Source: Amphibalanus amphitrite (Eukaryota > Arthropoda > Thecostraca > Balanomorpha > Balanidae). Taken from it: a stretch of DNA of 64,000 bases. Of the stretch, positions 22,052 through 32,406 are shown one piece after another. The notes beneath the pieces are model-generated. The model saw nothing but the letters and a program-made list of their open reading frames with translations. It was not told the DNA's origin and did not search any database. The stretch lies in NCBI RefSeq assembly GCF_019059575.1, contig NW_024881827.1, positions 434,001 through 498,000 on the forward strand. The letters run 5' to 3'. Position numbers and translations under genes: made by a program. Positions within the stretch are counted from its first letter, which is position 1, and each line of letters opens with the position of its first letter.

Positions 22052-23098
22052 TTATCCCTCGCCCTGGCAGGGCATTTTTCATAACACGGCCTGGCAGGGG
22101 GGGGGGGTCGATGCGACCCCCCCCCCCCTCGCGATTGGCTCCTATGGCACCTAGAAACACCAAATTTGGTAGGTAGGTGGGCCCCCCGGAGTTCTCGCCC
22201 CTGTGCAAATTTGGTTGCTCTAGGTCAATATTTAGGGGGTTTTTGGGGGGTATAAATGTAAAAATTTCGCTAAAAACAGGTCAAAAGTTTTTCGCTTATA
22301 ACTTTTGATCTAATTAAGATAGAGCAAAAAGAAAAGCACCAGTGAACTCAGCACGTCCAGGCGCGTCGAATGATATGCTTTTTAGCTTGCTTAAGTGTAC
22401 TTAAAGTTTTTCTTAAATTTTAAGTAAACTTAAATTAATAAATTAAGTTCATGTTAGCCAAATTGCATCATATCGCATATCATTTGATTCGGCTTATCAC
22501 CAGGAACACAATGATACCATTTTTAAAGCTCTAGCGTCATTATGTGCCAAGTTATTGGCAAAAACGTCATTTGACCTCAGTTGACCTCATTTGACCTGAC
22601 CCATGGATAAGTACACCAAACAAAGAAGCACCAAGTGACCTGCTGTTAAGTACCGTGGTTTCAAAGCACAAAAGTGATAAAACGAAGCGGATATCTCCAG
22701 TATTTTCCGAATTTAGTATTTTCCCATAGGCTTAACATTACGACGTAATGACCTCTAACTGACCTCAGGTCAGTGACCTAAAAAAAACCGGACTATATGT
22801 TATACAACTCGGTGAACTTAGCACATCCTGAAAGTTTGAAGGAAATCAGTCGAAAACTGTGAGTTGGACAGGTGCAAAAAGAAAATTGAAATTTGACCAT
22901 GACCTTTTACCGGTTTTTCTGACCTGGTGACCTGACCCAAGGTCACCCGGACCTGAAATTTTCAGGTCATATGTAAAAAGGTTGCCCCATAGGCTGTGCC
23001 AAATTTGGCGGCGCTGCGCGCCGCCGTTTTTACGCTATCCTCGAAAAACCTTAGGGGGGGGGGTCGCATCGACCCCCCCCTGCCAGGGCGAGGGTTAT
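22052..23098. mobile_element. TTAA-type element D, with TTAT duplication
   Basis: TTAT at 22052-22055 and 23095-23098 flanks inverted ends CCCTCGCCCTGGCAGGG. The modules are G-run / TCGATGCGA / C-run and its inverse. Internal inverted pair GCGTCGAATGATATGC (22363-22378) and GCATATCATTTGATTCGGC (22475-22493). A GGCGGCGC hairpin lies at 23007-23025. TGACCT words are common. No transposase. Confidence 0.88.
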
Positions 23099-23340
23099 GT
23101 TACTGAATTTGAAAGAAATACTTTTTGCCAGAAATATCAAAATTTAATTTCCAATCGCATGGTTGTTACTAGCTGAACCAAAATCAGCCTATCTGAAAGC
23201 AGTTACAGAGAACTACGTTTTTGCAATTTACATGCTATAACAAATATCAACCGTTTTGAAGGGAGAGGCCAAAAACGGTAAAATCCCTTTCAAATAGCCC
23301 CACTTTACGGTACTCGTTTTTGTCTCAACCGTGCGAGTAC
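23099..23340. other. AT-rich spacer
   Basis: Nothing recognised beyond the CAAATAGCCCCAC word shared with the left flank of element D. Confidence 0.4.
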
Positions 23341-23750
23341 CAGGGGATGATCCAGGGAAAACTCCAAGGGGATAGTCATGAATTTAATTCGTGGTGCCCC
23401 TACCTATACCCAAAATTAAAAACTTAACGGATCTCGGCCACTTAATTTTGGTGATGCCCTATTTCCATTTTTTATATTGTTTATTCTATTTTTAGTGCCC
23501 CTGGGCCCTGGCAGGCCTGTGGTGCCCCTGGCGGGCCTGTGGTCCCCCTGGCAGGTATGTGGTGCCTCTGGCGGGCGTGTGGTGCCCTGCTAAGCCGCTG
23601 GGGCCGCTGGGCCCTGACAGGACTGTGGTGCCCCTGAGGCAAGCCTGAAGTGCCTCCGCTCCGACAGGCCCGTGGTGCCCCTGACAGGCTCAAGGTGCCC
23701 CTGCGAGGCCGGTGGTACCCCTGGCAGGCCTCTGGTGACCCCTGAGGTAC
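23341..23750. mobile_element. Truncated hAT relic (family of 15756-17539)
   Basis: It starts CAGGGGATGATCCAGGG, then AAAACTCCAAGGGG, then TGGTGCCCCTACCTATACCC, the same order as 15756 onward. From 23495 it has the reversed ggcaggcctgtggtgcccctgg minisatellite. The right terminus was not found. Confidence 0.75.
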
Positions 23751-23807
23751 CTTCAAAAGAGGACGTGGGGCCATCAGAAGCGGCTGTATGACCGTCGGTA
23801 TTGGGCC

Positions 23808-24853
23808 TTAACCCTCGCCGGACCTATTGGTTTTCTACATACGCGCCGGCCGAGGGGGGGGGGGGCGGGTACGACCCCCCTCGCCGTTTCGCCCCTGGTG
23901 GAGCTAGCGCGTCGCGGAAAAAACGAGCGTGTGCGCCGTTACGAGACGCAGAGATTGGTACCCGATTTTAAGGTCCTAGTTCAACCGGTGACCTCTGAGG
24001 TCAGGTCAAGTGCCCCAAGGTACGGTTCAGTTTTTGGTGAATAACTTCGCAAAAAAAAAAACGGCTGCAGCTCCGCGATTTTGGCAGCATCGTGTTCGTC
24101 TCGCTCAGGCGCGTCGAATGATATACTTTTTGTTCGGGTCAGGTCAACTTGGGGTGTTGACCTCAGGTCAAGGTCAGGTCAGCACCCCCAGGTCACGAAG
24201 TTGGTCGAAAGAGGTCATGTCGCATATCATTCGATTCGGCAGGTCTTCCTGAGTCCATTGGTGGCTTCCGCGACTCGCTAGCTCAATTTGATCAAGAGTT
24301 ATTGACGAAAAACTGATATGACCTTAATGACGTCATAAATGACGTCACGCAAGGTCAACATTGCAAAAGTGACGCATCTAGCCTTGCAAGGAGTGCATCA
24401 AATCACGATTCTGTGTGCTTGAGATAGTTGGAGATCGTTCCCGGCGCCAGAATAGCAGTTTTCATTTTTCCCCATTGACTTCTAATGGTGAGGTCACGAA
24501 AATGACCTGACCTCATATGACCTTTAGGAAAAATCCGAGATATACAAGTTGTGAGACTCATAATGGATACTAGATCCTGCAAGTTTCATTTCCCTGTGAC
24601 ATCTCCTCTGGCAGTGAGGGCGTTGCGAAGTTGCGACATCTGAACACCGTGCAGAGGTTCACTTATGACGTCATAGGTCAGTGGCCTGACCTGACCCAAA
24701 AATGCGGTTGGTGTCAAAAGATCCGGCTTGGATCAAAAGTCAGGTATGCCAAGTTTCAGCTCTCTATCGCCAGCGTGTTCGGAGCTATCGCGAAAAAACC
24801 CTATGGGGGCGGCACCCGCCCCCCCCCCCTCCTCCTCGGCCGGCGAGGGTTAA
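23808..24853. mobile_element. TTAA element E
   Basis: TTAA at 23808-23811 and 24850-24853; ends CCCTCGCCGG inverted. The modules are G-run / CGGGTACGA / C-run and inverse. Internal inverted pair GCGTCGAATGATATAC (24111-24126) and GCATATCATTCGATTCGGC (24222-24240), with AGGTCA direct repeats between. Paired TGACGTCA at 24328 and 24340. Nearly identical by eye to F and to G (inverted). Confidence 0.95.
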
Positions 24854-25420
24854 GGGAGCCGCATGGGCCTCTGCTGTGACCCAAAATAAGGATTTCGAAT
24901 GTCGAAATGGGACTTTAGAGACAGGTAGGGACCCTCACCTCACCGGCATGAGGCAGTAGGCACCCAAAAAACAGTCAGAGTCCCTCAGATGCCGAAATAG
25001 GCCCATTTTGCGCCCTCGGAGGCCAGCGCGGGGCCCTCATAGGTCGATGTGAGCTCTCTGAAGCCGGTGAGAAACCTCAAAGACCATCATAAGACCTTCG
25101 GACCACTGGCCAGTATGGGACTCAAGGGGCAATTTGGACCTTCGGAGACCGACGTTGGCCCCAGGGACGTGTCCAAAGGGGGCGGGCGGGGCGCCCCCCA
25201 TTGGGGTTTCAGGAGGCCCCCGTAGGGCGCCGAAGGCCCACGGGGGCCAAAATCACGTCGGAGGCAAAAGAAATTCACGGGAATCCCAAAAATCACGTCA
25301 GGACATTCAGGGCCCTCTGACCAGCCTGACAGCTAGGGTCTTTCTAGTTTCTTACTTCCTGGGGCCTCCTGTGAATAACCGCTAGCATCTGTGTCTGACC
25401 GCTAGGGCCCCTCTGACCCC
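24854..25420. other. GC-rich unassigned sequence with gggcccc modules
   Basis: Contains a GGGGCGGGCGGGGCGCCCCCC stretch near 25180 and a GGAGGCCCCCGTAGGGCG stretch. It may be the remainder of a degenerate hAT element, but no ends were found. The frames on both strands overlap and show no domain. Confidence 0.35.
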
Positions 25421-25425
25421 TCAGT

Positions 25426-25992
25426 AGAGAGGAGGCCCACTGTAGGTAGGAGGCCCCCTGTAGAGGAGGCCCTCTGTAGAAAGGAGGCCCTCTGTAGAAA
25501 TGAGGCCTTCTGTAGAAAGAGGCCCTCTGTAGAGAGGAGGCCCCCTGTAGAGAGGATGCCCCTCTAGAGAGCAGGCCCTCTGTAGAGAGACTATGTGTAG
25601 AGAGAAGGCTCTATGTAGAGAGGAGGCCCTGTCTAGAGAGGAGGCCCTCTGAGGAAAAGAGACCGCCTGAAACCAGAAGACCCTCTGAAGAAAAGAGACC
25701 CGCTGTAGAGAGGAGGCCCTCTGAAGAGGGGAGGTCCTCTGTAGAGAGGCGGACTCCCTCAGTAGAGAGGAGGCCCTCTGAAGAGAGGAGGCCCTTTGCA
25801 GAGATGAGATCCTCTGTAGAGAGGAGGCTCTTTGAAGAGAGGAGGCCCTCTGTAAAGGAGGCCCTCTGAAAGGGAGAGACCTTCAGTAGAAAGGAAGTCC
25901 TCTGTAGAGAGGAGGCCTTCTGTAGTTGAGAGGCCCTGTGAAAAGAGGAGGCCCGCAGTAGAGAGGTGGTCCTCTGTAGAGAGGAGGCCCCC
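25426..25992. repeat. tctgtagagaggaggccc minisatellite
   Basis: About 30 diverged units of about 18-19 bp with core GAGAGGAGGCCCTCTG. The minus-strand frames (GPPLYRGPPLYRG) are translations of the unit. Confidence 0.93.
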
Positions 25993-25993
25993 T

Positions 25994-26465
25994 CTGTGTT
26001 TTGACAAATGTTTTGAAAAATTTTAGCGGCGCTTCGCGCCGCCGATTCACGTACATACAGGTCAATACGAAATCGTGACTGTAATTACACCAACCAACTG
26101 TGTCAAATTGAATCAGAATTCAGTACTGTGAAGGAACTCCGGCTTGTACTGCCATGCTAAAAGGGTGGTCAAATTTGTGTTTTGGAGCTGTGTTTTGACA
26201 ATTGCTTTTGCAAATTTTCTCGGCGCTTCGCGCCACCGATTCATACACCAATAAATAAGAGAGATCGTGACTGTAATAACACCAACCGTGTCAAGTTGAA
26301 TCGGAATTCATATGTGTACTGTGAAGGAACTCCGGCTTGTACTAGCATGCTAAAAGGGTTGTAATATTTATGTTTTAGAACTGTGTTTTGACAAATGTTT
26401 TTTTTTTTTGCAAATTTTTGCGGCGCTTCGCGCCGCCGATTCCTACACAGGGCAATAAGAGATCG
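25994..26465. repeat. ~193-bp tandem repeat with GCGGCGCTTCGCGCCGC hairpin
   Basis: CTGTGTTTTGACAA starts at 25994, 26188 and 26381. Each unit carries the hairpin GCGGCGCTTCGCGCCGC or a near form, then GTGACTGTAAT and GGAACTCCGGCTTGTACT. The third copy is partial. Confidence 0.9.
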
Positions 26466-26636
26466 CGACCGTATGCTTCTAATTCATTCGGCTAAAAGTG
26501 AAGTAACTATGTCTACTTCTGGGTTTTTAAGTCGGTCGATCCGCTCCCCCCCCCCCCTAAATCCTGTTTAGGTGGGGTTCACTAACTAAAACTACTGAGC
26601 CGAGTGACTTACAACGATAAAACTTCATCTTAACTA

Positions 26637-27009
26637 GTGGTGTCAATCGGAACTTGAATCTTCGGAATTCCAATTTTGTCCAATGTCCTATTCGGAATTC
26701 GGTTGGACAATGGCCGCAGGCTTTGGACAACTTTGGACAATCGCTTACTACACCTCAACATTTTTAAAAAGTAGTCGTGTTTAACATTGATCGGCTATTA
26801 GAAAGCTCAGCTTTCGATATGATTAACACTTTTGAGCTTGTAACGGTACATGAAAAGCAAATTAAATAATAGTGTTGAGTGTAAACTATTGCGTAGCTGT
26901 CGGAAATCTTTGGACAAATGGCTGGCTTGGACATTTTTGGACGGACAATCGACGCAAGCATTGGACATTGGACGGACTTTGGACATACGTTTTCTGAAAT
27001 TGACACCAC
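26637..27009. mobile_element. TA-flanked MITE, copy 1
   Basis: Inverted ends GTGGTGTCAAT with TA at 26635-26636 and 27010-27011; 373 bp. The body repeats TTTGGACAA / GGACAATCG words. A second copy of 374 bp in the same orientation lies at 61426-61799. No coding sequence. Tc1/mariner-type by TA duplication. Confidence 0.88.
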
Positions 27010-27014
27010 TAATC

Positions 27015-27611
27015 TTAACCCACGAGCCGCTGGGGGGCATAAAGTTGCCCCCCCCTTTACGTTTTGTGAAATATCTCCGAAACCTGATGAGCTACGAACG
27101 TGAAACTTGGCATAGCTTCAAATGAATACCTAGGCAATGTTTGAGGAAAGTTTAGTGGTTGTAGCACCTAAGATGACGTCACAGTGACGTCATAAAGTTT
27201 TGTCGTTTTCCGATATGGACCGTTTCTGATGACGCTGAGCATGAAACTCGACTGTAAATGAACTAGACAGCACCTGCTCTCATCCTAAAACATCTAACTA
27301 CACTTCCATCTAGTTTCTGACCAATAATCGGCCCTTTATATTCGGTCCCATGTATGTGCTGTATCGTGAGGAATATGAGAGTCGCAAATCTATAATTTCA
27401 CTTATGACGTCACTGTGACGTCATTTCAAATGGGATCGACACCAAATTTGGACACAACCTCGGCTAGGTATTCAGGAAGATGTGTGCAAAGTTTCGCTTC
27501 TCTATCACTTCGCGTTGCGACGATATCGTCGCAGAAGTAAAGGGGGGCAACTTTATGCCCCCCCCCCAGCGGCCGGCGGGTGGCGCGGAGGCCCAGCGGC
27601 CGCCGGGTTAA
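27015..27611. mobile_element. TTAA element J (597 bp)
   Basis: TTAA at 27015-27018 and 27608-27611. The modules are G6-CATAAAGTTG-C8 and its exact inverse. Two TGACGTCA palindromes at 27174 and 27185 and a GACGTCACTGTGACGTCA pair near 27405-27422. It has no TGACCT arrays, unlike the longer elements. Confidence 0.9.
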
Positions 27612-27799
27612 AACGACGAAGATCAAATGTCATTTGATCTCGAGATACTCGCTCCCTACCCCCCCCCCCCCCCGGTCGTCAGAATTCACAGACCCGGCAT
27701 GTCGGCCGACTTGTGACCCCCCCCCCAAAAAAAGTTGCCCTAGATCCGCCCTTGATCCCTTCCTAACCATTCATGTGGATAGCTTCCGCCGCTGCTCAC
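27612..27799. other. Flank with hAT-like right end
   Basis: A poly-C run near 27660-27674. CTAGATCCGCCCTTG (27741-27755) resembles a right hAT end (compare CTGGATCCGCCCCTG) but no left partner was found. Confidence 0.35.
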
Positions 27800-28004
27800 C
27801 ATCTGTGACTAGTAGCGTAATCCGAGACCCCAGCTCCGTGGCCAGGTGGCTGATGGTGTCGGCAGCCACCCCGTGGAGAGATACCGACAGACCACTCCCG
27901 TACCGCCCCGGCCACCTCGACTTCGTCACCTCCGGCCCTGTCGGACAGAGCTGTGTCAGCTGACTGCAGTCGGACAGAGCTGCCGCCAGCTCCCCGCTGC
28001 ACCA
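27800..28004 (-). CDS. Putative LRR-like protein exon (paralog of 63255-63800)
   Basis: Minus-strand reading of 205 bp, acceptor TGTCAG before 28004 and donor GTGAGCAGC from 27799, entering in phase 0 and leaving in phase 1. It contains GELAAALSDCSQLTQL, a leucine-rich-repeat-like spacing. It then has GVAADTISHLATELG and ends LLVTD plus one base. The exon at 63255-63800 has the same order and borders. No following exon was found to the left, so this may be a lone gene fragment or part of a gene broken by transposons. The function is not known. Confidence 0.55.
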
Positions 28005-28060
28005 CTGACACCAGGGTGTCAGACACTGACACAGACAGCACTGACACAGCCGAGCGGCAC

Positions 28061-28500
28061 AGCCGGAGACACAGTTACACCTCTACAAATGTGACGCATG
28101 CGGATGAAAACCTGCTGATTGCGGATTCTGTGTGAATTATATGTCTATGTCTATGTCTATTAGGGCTGACCGAGATTACTTCGAATCGGACGAATTTCAT
28201 AGTTCGGCTTCGGCTCACTCTTTTTCCCATGTAAAATTTAATTTTAGATAGGGTCTTACATGAGACAAAAATTGATCAGAATACATCTTCCGTAGTAAAA
28301 ATGCAGTTTTATGGGAACTGTTTCCAGATGTTAGTGGTATATTTGCAACATCAGTTCCGTACCTCCTCTTTCTTATCGATGAATGGTCTTTTGCTTCGAA
28401 ACCTCATCATACGGCGTACGAGTCCAAAGCATCAGGTTGGATGGAATACCGGCGGCTGCAAAAACCTACGAAACAGGTGAGGCCTGCTCTTCAGAGCAAT
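28061..28500. other. Spacer between LRR-like exon and telomeric array
   Basis: Contains an (ATGTCT)n stretch at 28140-28158. TCGAATCGGACGAATTTCATAG-like sequence (about 28178) has no recognised partner. No gene is supported. Confidence 0.4.
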
Positions 28501-28501
28501 T

Positions 28502-28640
28502 ACCTAACCTAACCTAACCTAACCTAACCTAACCTAACCTAACCTAACCTAACCTAACCTAACCTAACCTAACCTAACCTAACCTAACCTAACCTAACCT
28601 AACCTAACCTAACCTAACCTAACCTAACCTAACCTAACCT
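28502..28640. repeat. Interstitial (AACCT)n / (TTAGG)n telomeric array
   Basis: About 28 uninterrupted AACCT units, the C-rich strand of the arthropod TTAGG telomere repeat, degrading to AACTTAACTC at the right. Unique sequence flanks both sides, so it is internal. Perfect units suggest recent origin, either by repair insertion or a fusion remnant, or ongoing slippage. Confidence 0.95.
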
Positions 28641-28868
28641 AACTTAACTCTTCCAGAATTGCTGAATCTTGCCAGAGGCATTGGCGACTAAAGCCTCTCC
28701 CTCCGCAGAAACAATACAACGGCACTGATTGGTTGTTCACACATATCGTTACAGGTACACATATGACATAAACGATATCAATTTGTTGGATGCAAGCTTT
28801 TAACTATGCCCTTGAATGATTTTTCCTACAAGTGTCATGTAGTGAAAAGGCACATGCCAATGCTGGTG
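28641..28868. other. Spacer right of the telomeric array
   Basis: No gene or repeat border is supported. Confidence 0.4.
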
Positions 28869-29755
28869 TTAACCCTCGCATGTGTGCGGCGTTTGCCAGC
28901 TTCTAATGTGTAGGGGGGGGGGGGGTCGGTTGGACCCCCCCCTTGCCGTTTGGCCCCTGATCGAGCTAGAGCTTCGCGGAAAAAACGAGCGTGTTGCCCG
29001 TGACGAGAGGAAGCCGATGATACCCAATTTTAAGGTCCTAGGTCATTGGTTGACCTTCCAGGTCAGGTCAATGACCCAAAGTCGGGAAAATCGGGACCTG
29101 TTAGAAAGTCGTAAAGTGTGCTAAGGGGTTTTTCGGGGTGCTGATCACGAATATCGTGTTAGTTTTGATCACAGATGATGTCTTGAAGCATTTAGACCAG
29201 GTCGGGTCAGGTCAGGTCAGGTCAACCAGTAGGCGTCGTGACGGGTATTCGTAGTACGTGTCAACCGCCTCTGACAGCTTCGTAACATGTTACGAAGTCA
29301 CCAAAACTACTTCGTAAATGTTCAAATGGTTGCTAAATTCGAATTCAGCTCCAAAAACTAGCCTAGAAACATGTCAAACTCGAAAAAGTGACCCGAGGTC
29401 ACCCGAGGTCACCAAAGGTCAATGACCTGACCTGACCTTCAGGTGACCTTGACACACACGGGAGTAACATCAAATCACATGTTTGAACGTTTGAAACCAC
29501 GAAAAGCTTGCAAACACGCGGCTAGTGCGAGCCGACATACGCGAAATCGCGATTCCGGCCAAACATGGTCTCGGAAAAGAGGTCACAGGTCAAAGGTCAT
29601 TTGAGTCAGGGTCATGAAATTTTCAAGGTAGGTGTAACATTGATTAATGCGAGGGTACTGAAAGTTTCGTCGCGATCGGCCGCTTTTTACGCGAGTTATT
29701 CGCGAAAAACCATGGGGGGTCCATCCGACCCCCCCCCTACACATGCGAGGGTTAA
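28869..29755. mobile_element. TTAA element K
   Basis: TTAA at 28869-28872 and 29752-29755; ends CCCTCGCATGTGTG and inverted near copy. The modules are G-run / TCGGTTGGA / C-run and inverse. AGGTCAGGTCAGGTCAGGTC runs at 29202-29224. Its left 300 bp are homologous to relics at 31387 and 37966. No transposase. Confidence 0.92.
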
Positions 29756-30181
29756 GTTTAGTACCCAATTCTGTTGAAATAACTTTATCAAAATACCTAT
29801 ACAATTGACTTTTCAGCTGATACAAATCATTCAAATCAATTTTATTTAAATTTGTTTGCAATTAGACTACCAACGTCACGTCCAACAATCACCATCGAAG
29901 TGCACTGAAGGAATATAGCTAAACAATTAAACATTAAACATATCAATAGGATCAGTAGGTTTAGCGATTTGGTGGTTTCCATTCATCCGAGTCCAGTGAT
30001 AGAGTGCGGCGATTTCTGATGCCTTTTTATACCTATTCCATCAGGGCCCATAATTCAAGCAGATAGCCCAAAGCTAAACGTAGATGGATGCTTAGGTCAA
30101 ACGAACCATCAGGAAGGCATCTGGCGGCAAGATAAGGGATTTGGTCGGAAATGGTAGAAAGTTTAACCAGAATGAAGTAGC
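29756..30181. other. Unassigned AT-rich sequence
   Basis: A minus-strand 87-codon frame (30033-30296) crosses the hAT left end at 30182 and shows no known domain. I do not call it a gene. Confidence 0.35.
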
Positions 30182-31009
30182 CAGGGCTGGTAAAAAAGCG
30201 AATTGCGTCCCCGACCAAAAAATGAGAGCGAAAAATGACCCCGACCTTTTTACGATTCATGTATGCAGGTACGATGCGCGTTTCCTTAGGTTTCATTTCT
30301 ATATTATTTTTTACGAGCAGTCATATGTACTAAATTGCTTATCAGACTCGCGCTTCGAAATTTTGCAGTTTGTTAATTAAATGTCACGGCATCACTCGGT
30401 CAGCGGGTAGCGTAACAGACGAAGAACCCGGAAGGGGTAGGGGGCGCTACGATCGTCGAACAGATGCAATAGGTGTCGCTATTGTATCGGTAGCTCACAA
30501 CGACGACGGCTAGAAACTATCGACCCCGCATGAATTTACCATGTCCAACCGGTCTGACCCCGGTTCCGAATCTAGTCGTTTGTCTAGTCGTATAGCTGGC
30601 TACAACTGGTCGTCAATCAACCCCGCTTGAAATAGCACAGCCGACAGCGGGGTCGGTGTCTAAGCGTCTGTTAGTATGTGTTTGATCATCTAGTTTGATC
30701 TAGTTTTCGTTAGCAACTGTCGACAGTAGTTTTGCTGTTAACGGAAGTGAGTTGTGGCTACTAATTGTTCATAACCATGTTGTAGGTATGTATTAGGCAT
30801 AGGGTTTTTTATGTCCTTGTTAAAGGGGATATACCTACGTTGTGGATTCAATGATATCTTTTACTTGCGTTTAGTTTCTGCTTTATTTGAAAGTTATTTA
30901 TTACTGTAAAAGTTTACTAAATGTGGTAATTTTGACCCCGGGTACTTGAACTTTTACTGGTACTGTGTCCCCGACGACGTCAATAGGACATAACACTTTA
31001 CCAGCCCTG
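30182..31009. mobile_element. hAT MITE with perfect 8-bp TSD (828 bp)
   Basis: Inverted ends CAGGGCTGGTAAA, and GTCCCCGAC subterminal words at both ends. The target duplication GAAGTAGC is perfect (30174-30181 and 31010-31017). No coding domain is seen inside. Confidence 0.93.
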
Positions 31010-31386
31010 GAAGTAGCTACCAGCCGTAAGGGCTGTGTTGCAAAGAGGAATTTTGATTCAGGAACAGCTGATGATCGAAAAAGAAAGAGCGAGAAAGAAG
31101 ATCGGTGTGAGAGAGACCGTGAAGGAGCTGGTTCCGCTTATCCTGGCGCAGTGACTGAAATCCAATGCAAGATCCAATCCTTCAGTCCAGTGATCATCTA
31201 GGAGAAGAGTCTCACGGTAGAATGGAGAAGCTTGGGAGAAGAGTCGAAGAAGTTGCGCTTGGAAGGGCAAAACAAACTGAGAGGAAAAGGTTATGCAAAT
31301 GCTGAACAAACTGCGTAATAGGTATCACCACCTGTCCTCACTCCATCCTGTTTCGTGATGAGCCAAATAAAGAGTGTATCAAATAC
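31010..31386. other. Purine-rich unassigned sequence with AATAAA
   Basis: A plus-strand frame reads charged low-complexity sequence (RKRKSEKEDRCERDREG). AATAAA lies at 31366-31371, just before element L. This could be the 3' end of a transcribed unit, but no domain supports a gene. Confidence 0.3.
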
Positions 31387-31712
31387 TTAACCCTCGCCGG
31401 CACAGGCCATTTTGCGTCCTTCGACGGCACAAGGGGGGGGGGGTGGTACGACCCCCTCGCGTTTGGCCCCTGATTGAGCTAGAGCTTCGCGGAAAAAACG
31501 AACGTGTTGCCCGTCACGAGAGGAAGCCGATGATACCCAATTTTAAGGTCCTAGTTCATCGGATGACCTTCCAGGTCAGGTCAATGACCCGAAAACCGGG
31601 AAAATCGGGACCTGTTAGAAAGTCGTAAAGTGTGGCTGCTATGTGGTTTTCGGGGGTGCTGATGTGATCACGAATATCGTGTTAGTTTTGATCAGAGATG
31701 ATGTTTTTAAGC
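31387..31712. mobile_element. TTAA element L, left part only
   Basis: It starts TTAACCCTCGCCGGCACAGG with G-run / TGGTACGAC / C-run. It then follows element K closely through GAGCTAGAGCTTCGCGG and AGGTCAGGTCAATGACC to AAGCATTTA, where homology stops. The right end is missing. Confidence 0.8.
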
Positions 31713-31781
31713 ATTTAAGCCCGGTTCCCACTGGGCCCGTCACCCGTCGAAACGGGCCCGTCGCCGTCACCGACCGTTTTG

Positions 31782-31973
31782 AATGACCGTCTTATCGGCC
31801 GCCGCCGATAAGACCCGTTGAGGGCTCCAGCCGCGACCACGGCGGCGCTGAGCCCGGGGACGGGCACGCGCAAACAGGGCGGGCGGGCAATAACATGGGG
31901 AGCTCAGTCGGGGAGCGGCCGCGACTGCGAGAGGAGAGGAGTGACGCTGCGACACAGGGACCTACTCCACATT
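31782..31973. repeat. 192-bp dispersed duplicate, copy 1
   Basis: It matches 41747-41938 with about two substitutions and one 1-bp indel. It opens with the perfect hairpin GTCTTATCGG-ccgccg-CCGATAAGAC. The flanks differ. It is GC-rich, and the open frames through it have no known domain. Confidence 0.92.
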
Positions 31974-32406
31974 TGTGATGGAAGTGCGGAGAACAGTGCT
32001 CTGGCTTAGGAGAAGCACAGCCGGTTGTGTGTTGCACGGGTGCACGACGGATACGATAGAAGTGCGTTGGCCTAGTGGATCGAACAACAGGACAACGATA
32101 ATGGAGATAGGAGGCGGACAGCAGGATGACAGGTGGCAGGTGGGCGCAGCGATAGGCTGCGGGGCGGGGAAGCCTCTAGGCAGCACGATGCTTGCGAGTC
32201 GAGCAGAGGGAGGGGAGGGAGGATGGGCACCTGCGCCGGGCGCCCATTCTTTTGGCCGGACACCACCATGTCAGGCGAGCAGGATCACGACATGGGTGCG
32301 GGCAGGGGGTACGTGGCGGTAGGGAGGCCGCGGGCGCCGGGGGGAGGGGGGGCCTGGGGGAGGGAGGGAGGGAGGGAGGGAGGGAGGGATCTGGCGCTGG
32401 ATGGAG
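31974..32406. other. GC-rich unassigned flank with (GGGA)n
   Basis: Contains a GGGAGGGAGGGAGGG run at about 32356-32390. Long frames on both strands are low complexity. Confidence 0.4.

Noticed and set aside
25134..25385. Gene in the gggcggggcgcccccc region
   Set aside because: Frames on both strands are set by GC composition and show no domain or splice context.
30033..30296. 87-codon minus-strand frame as a gene
   Set aside because: It crosses the terminus of a hAT MITE with an exact target duplication, so it cannot be an old conserved reading frame.
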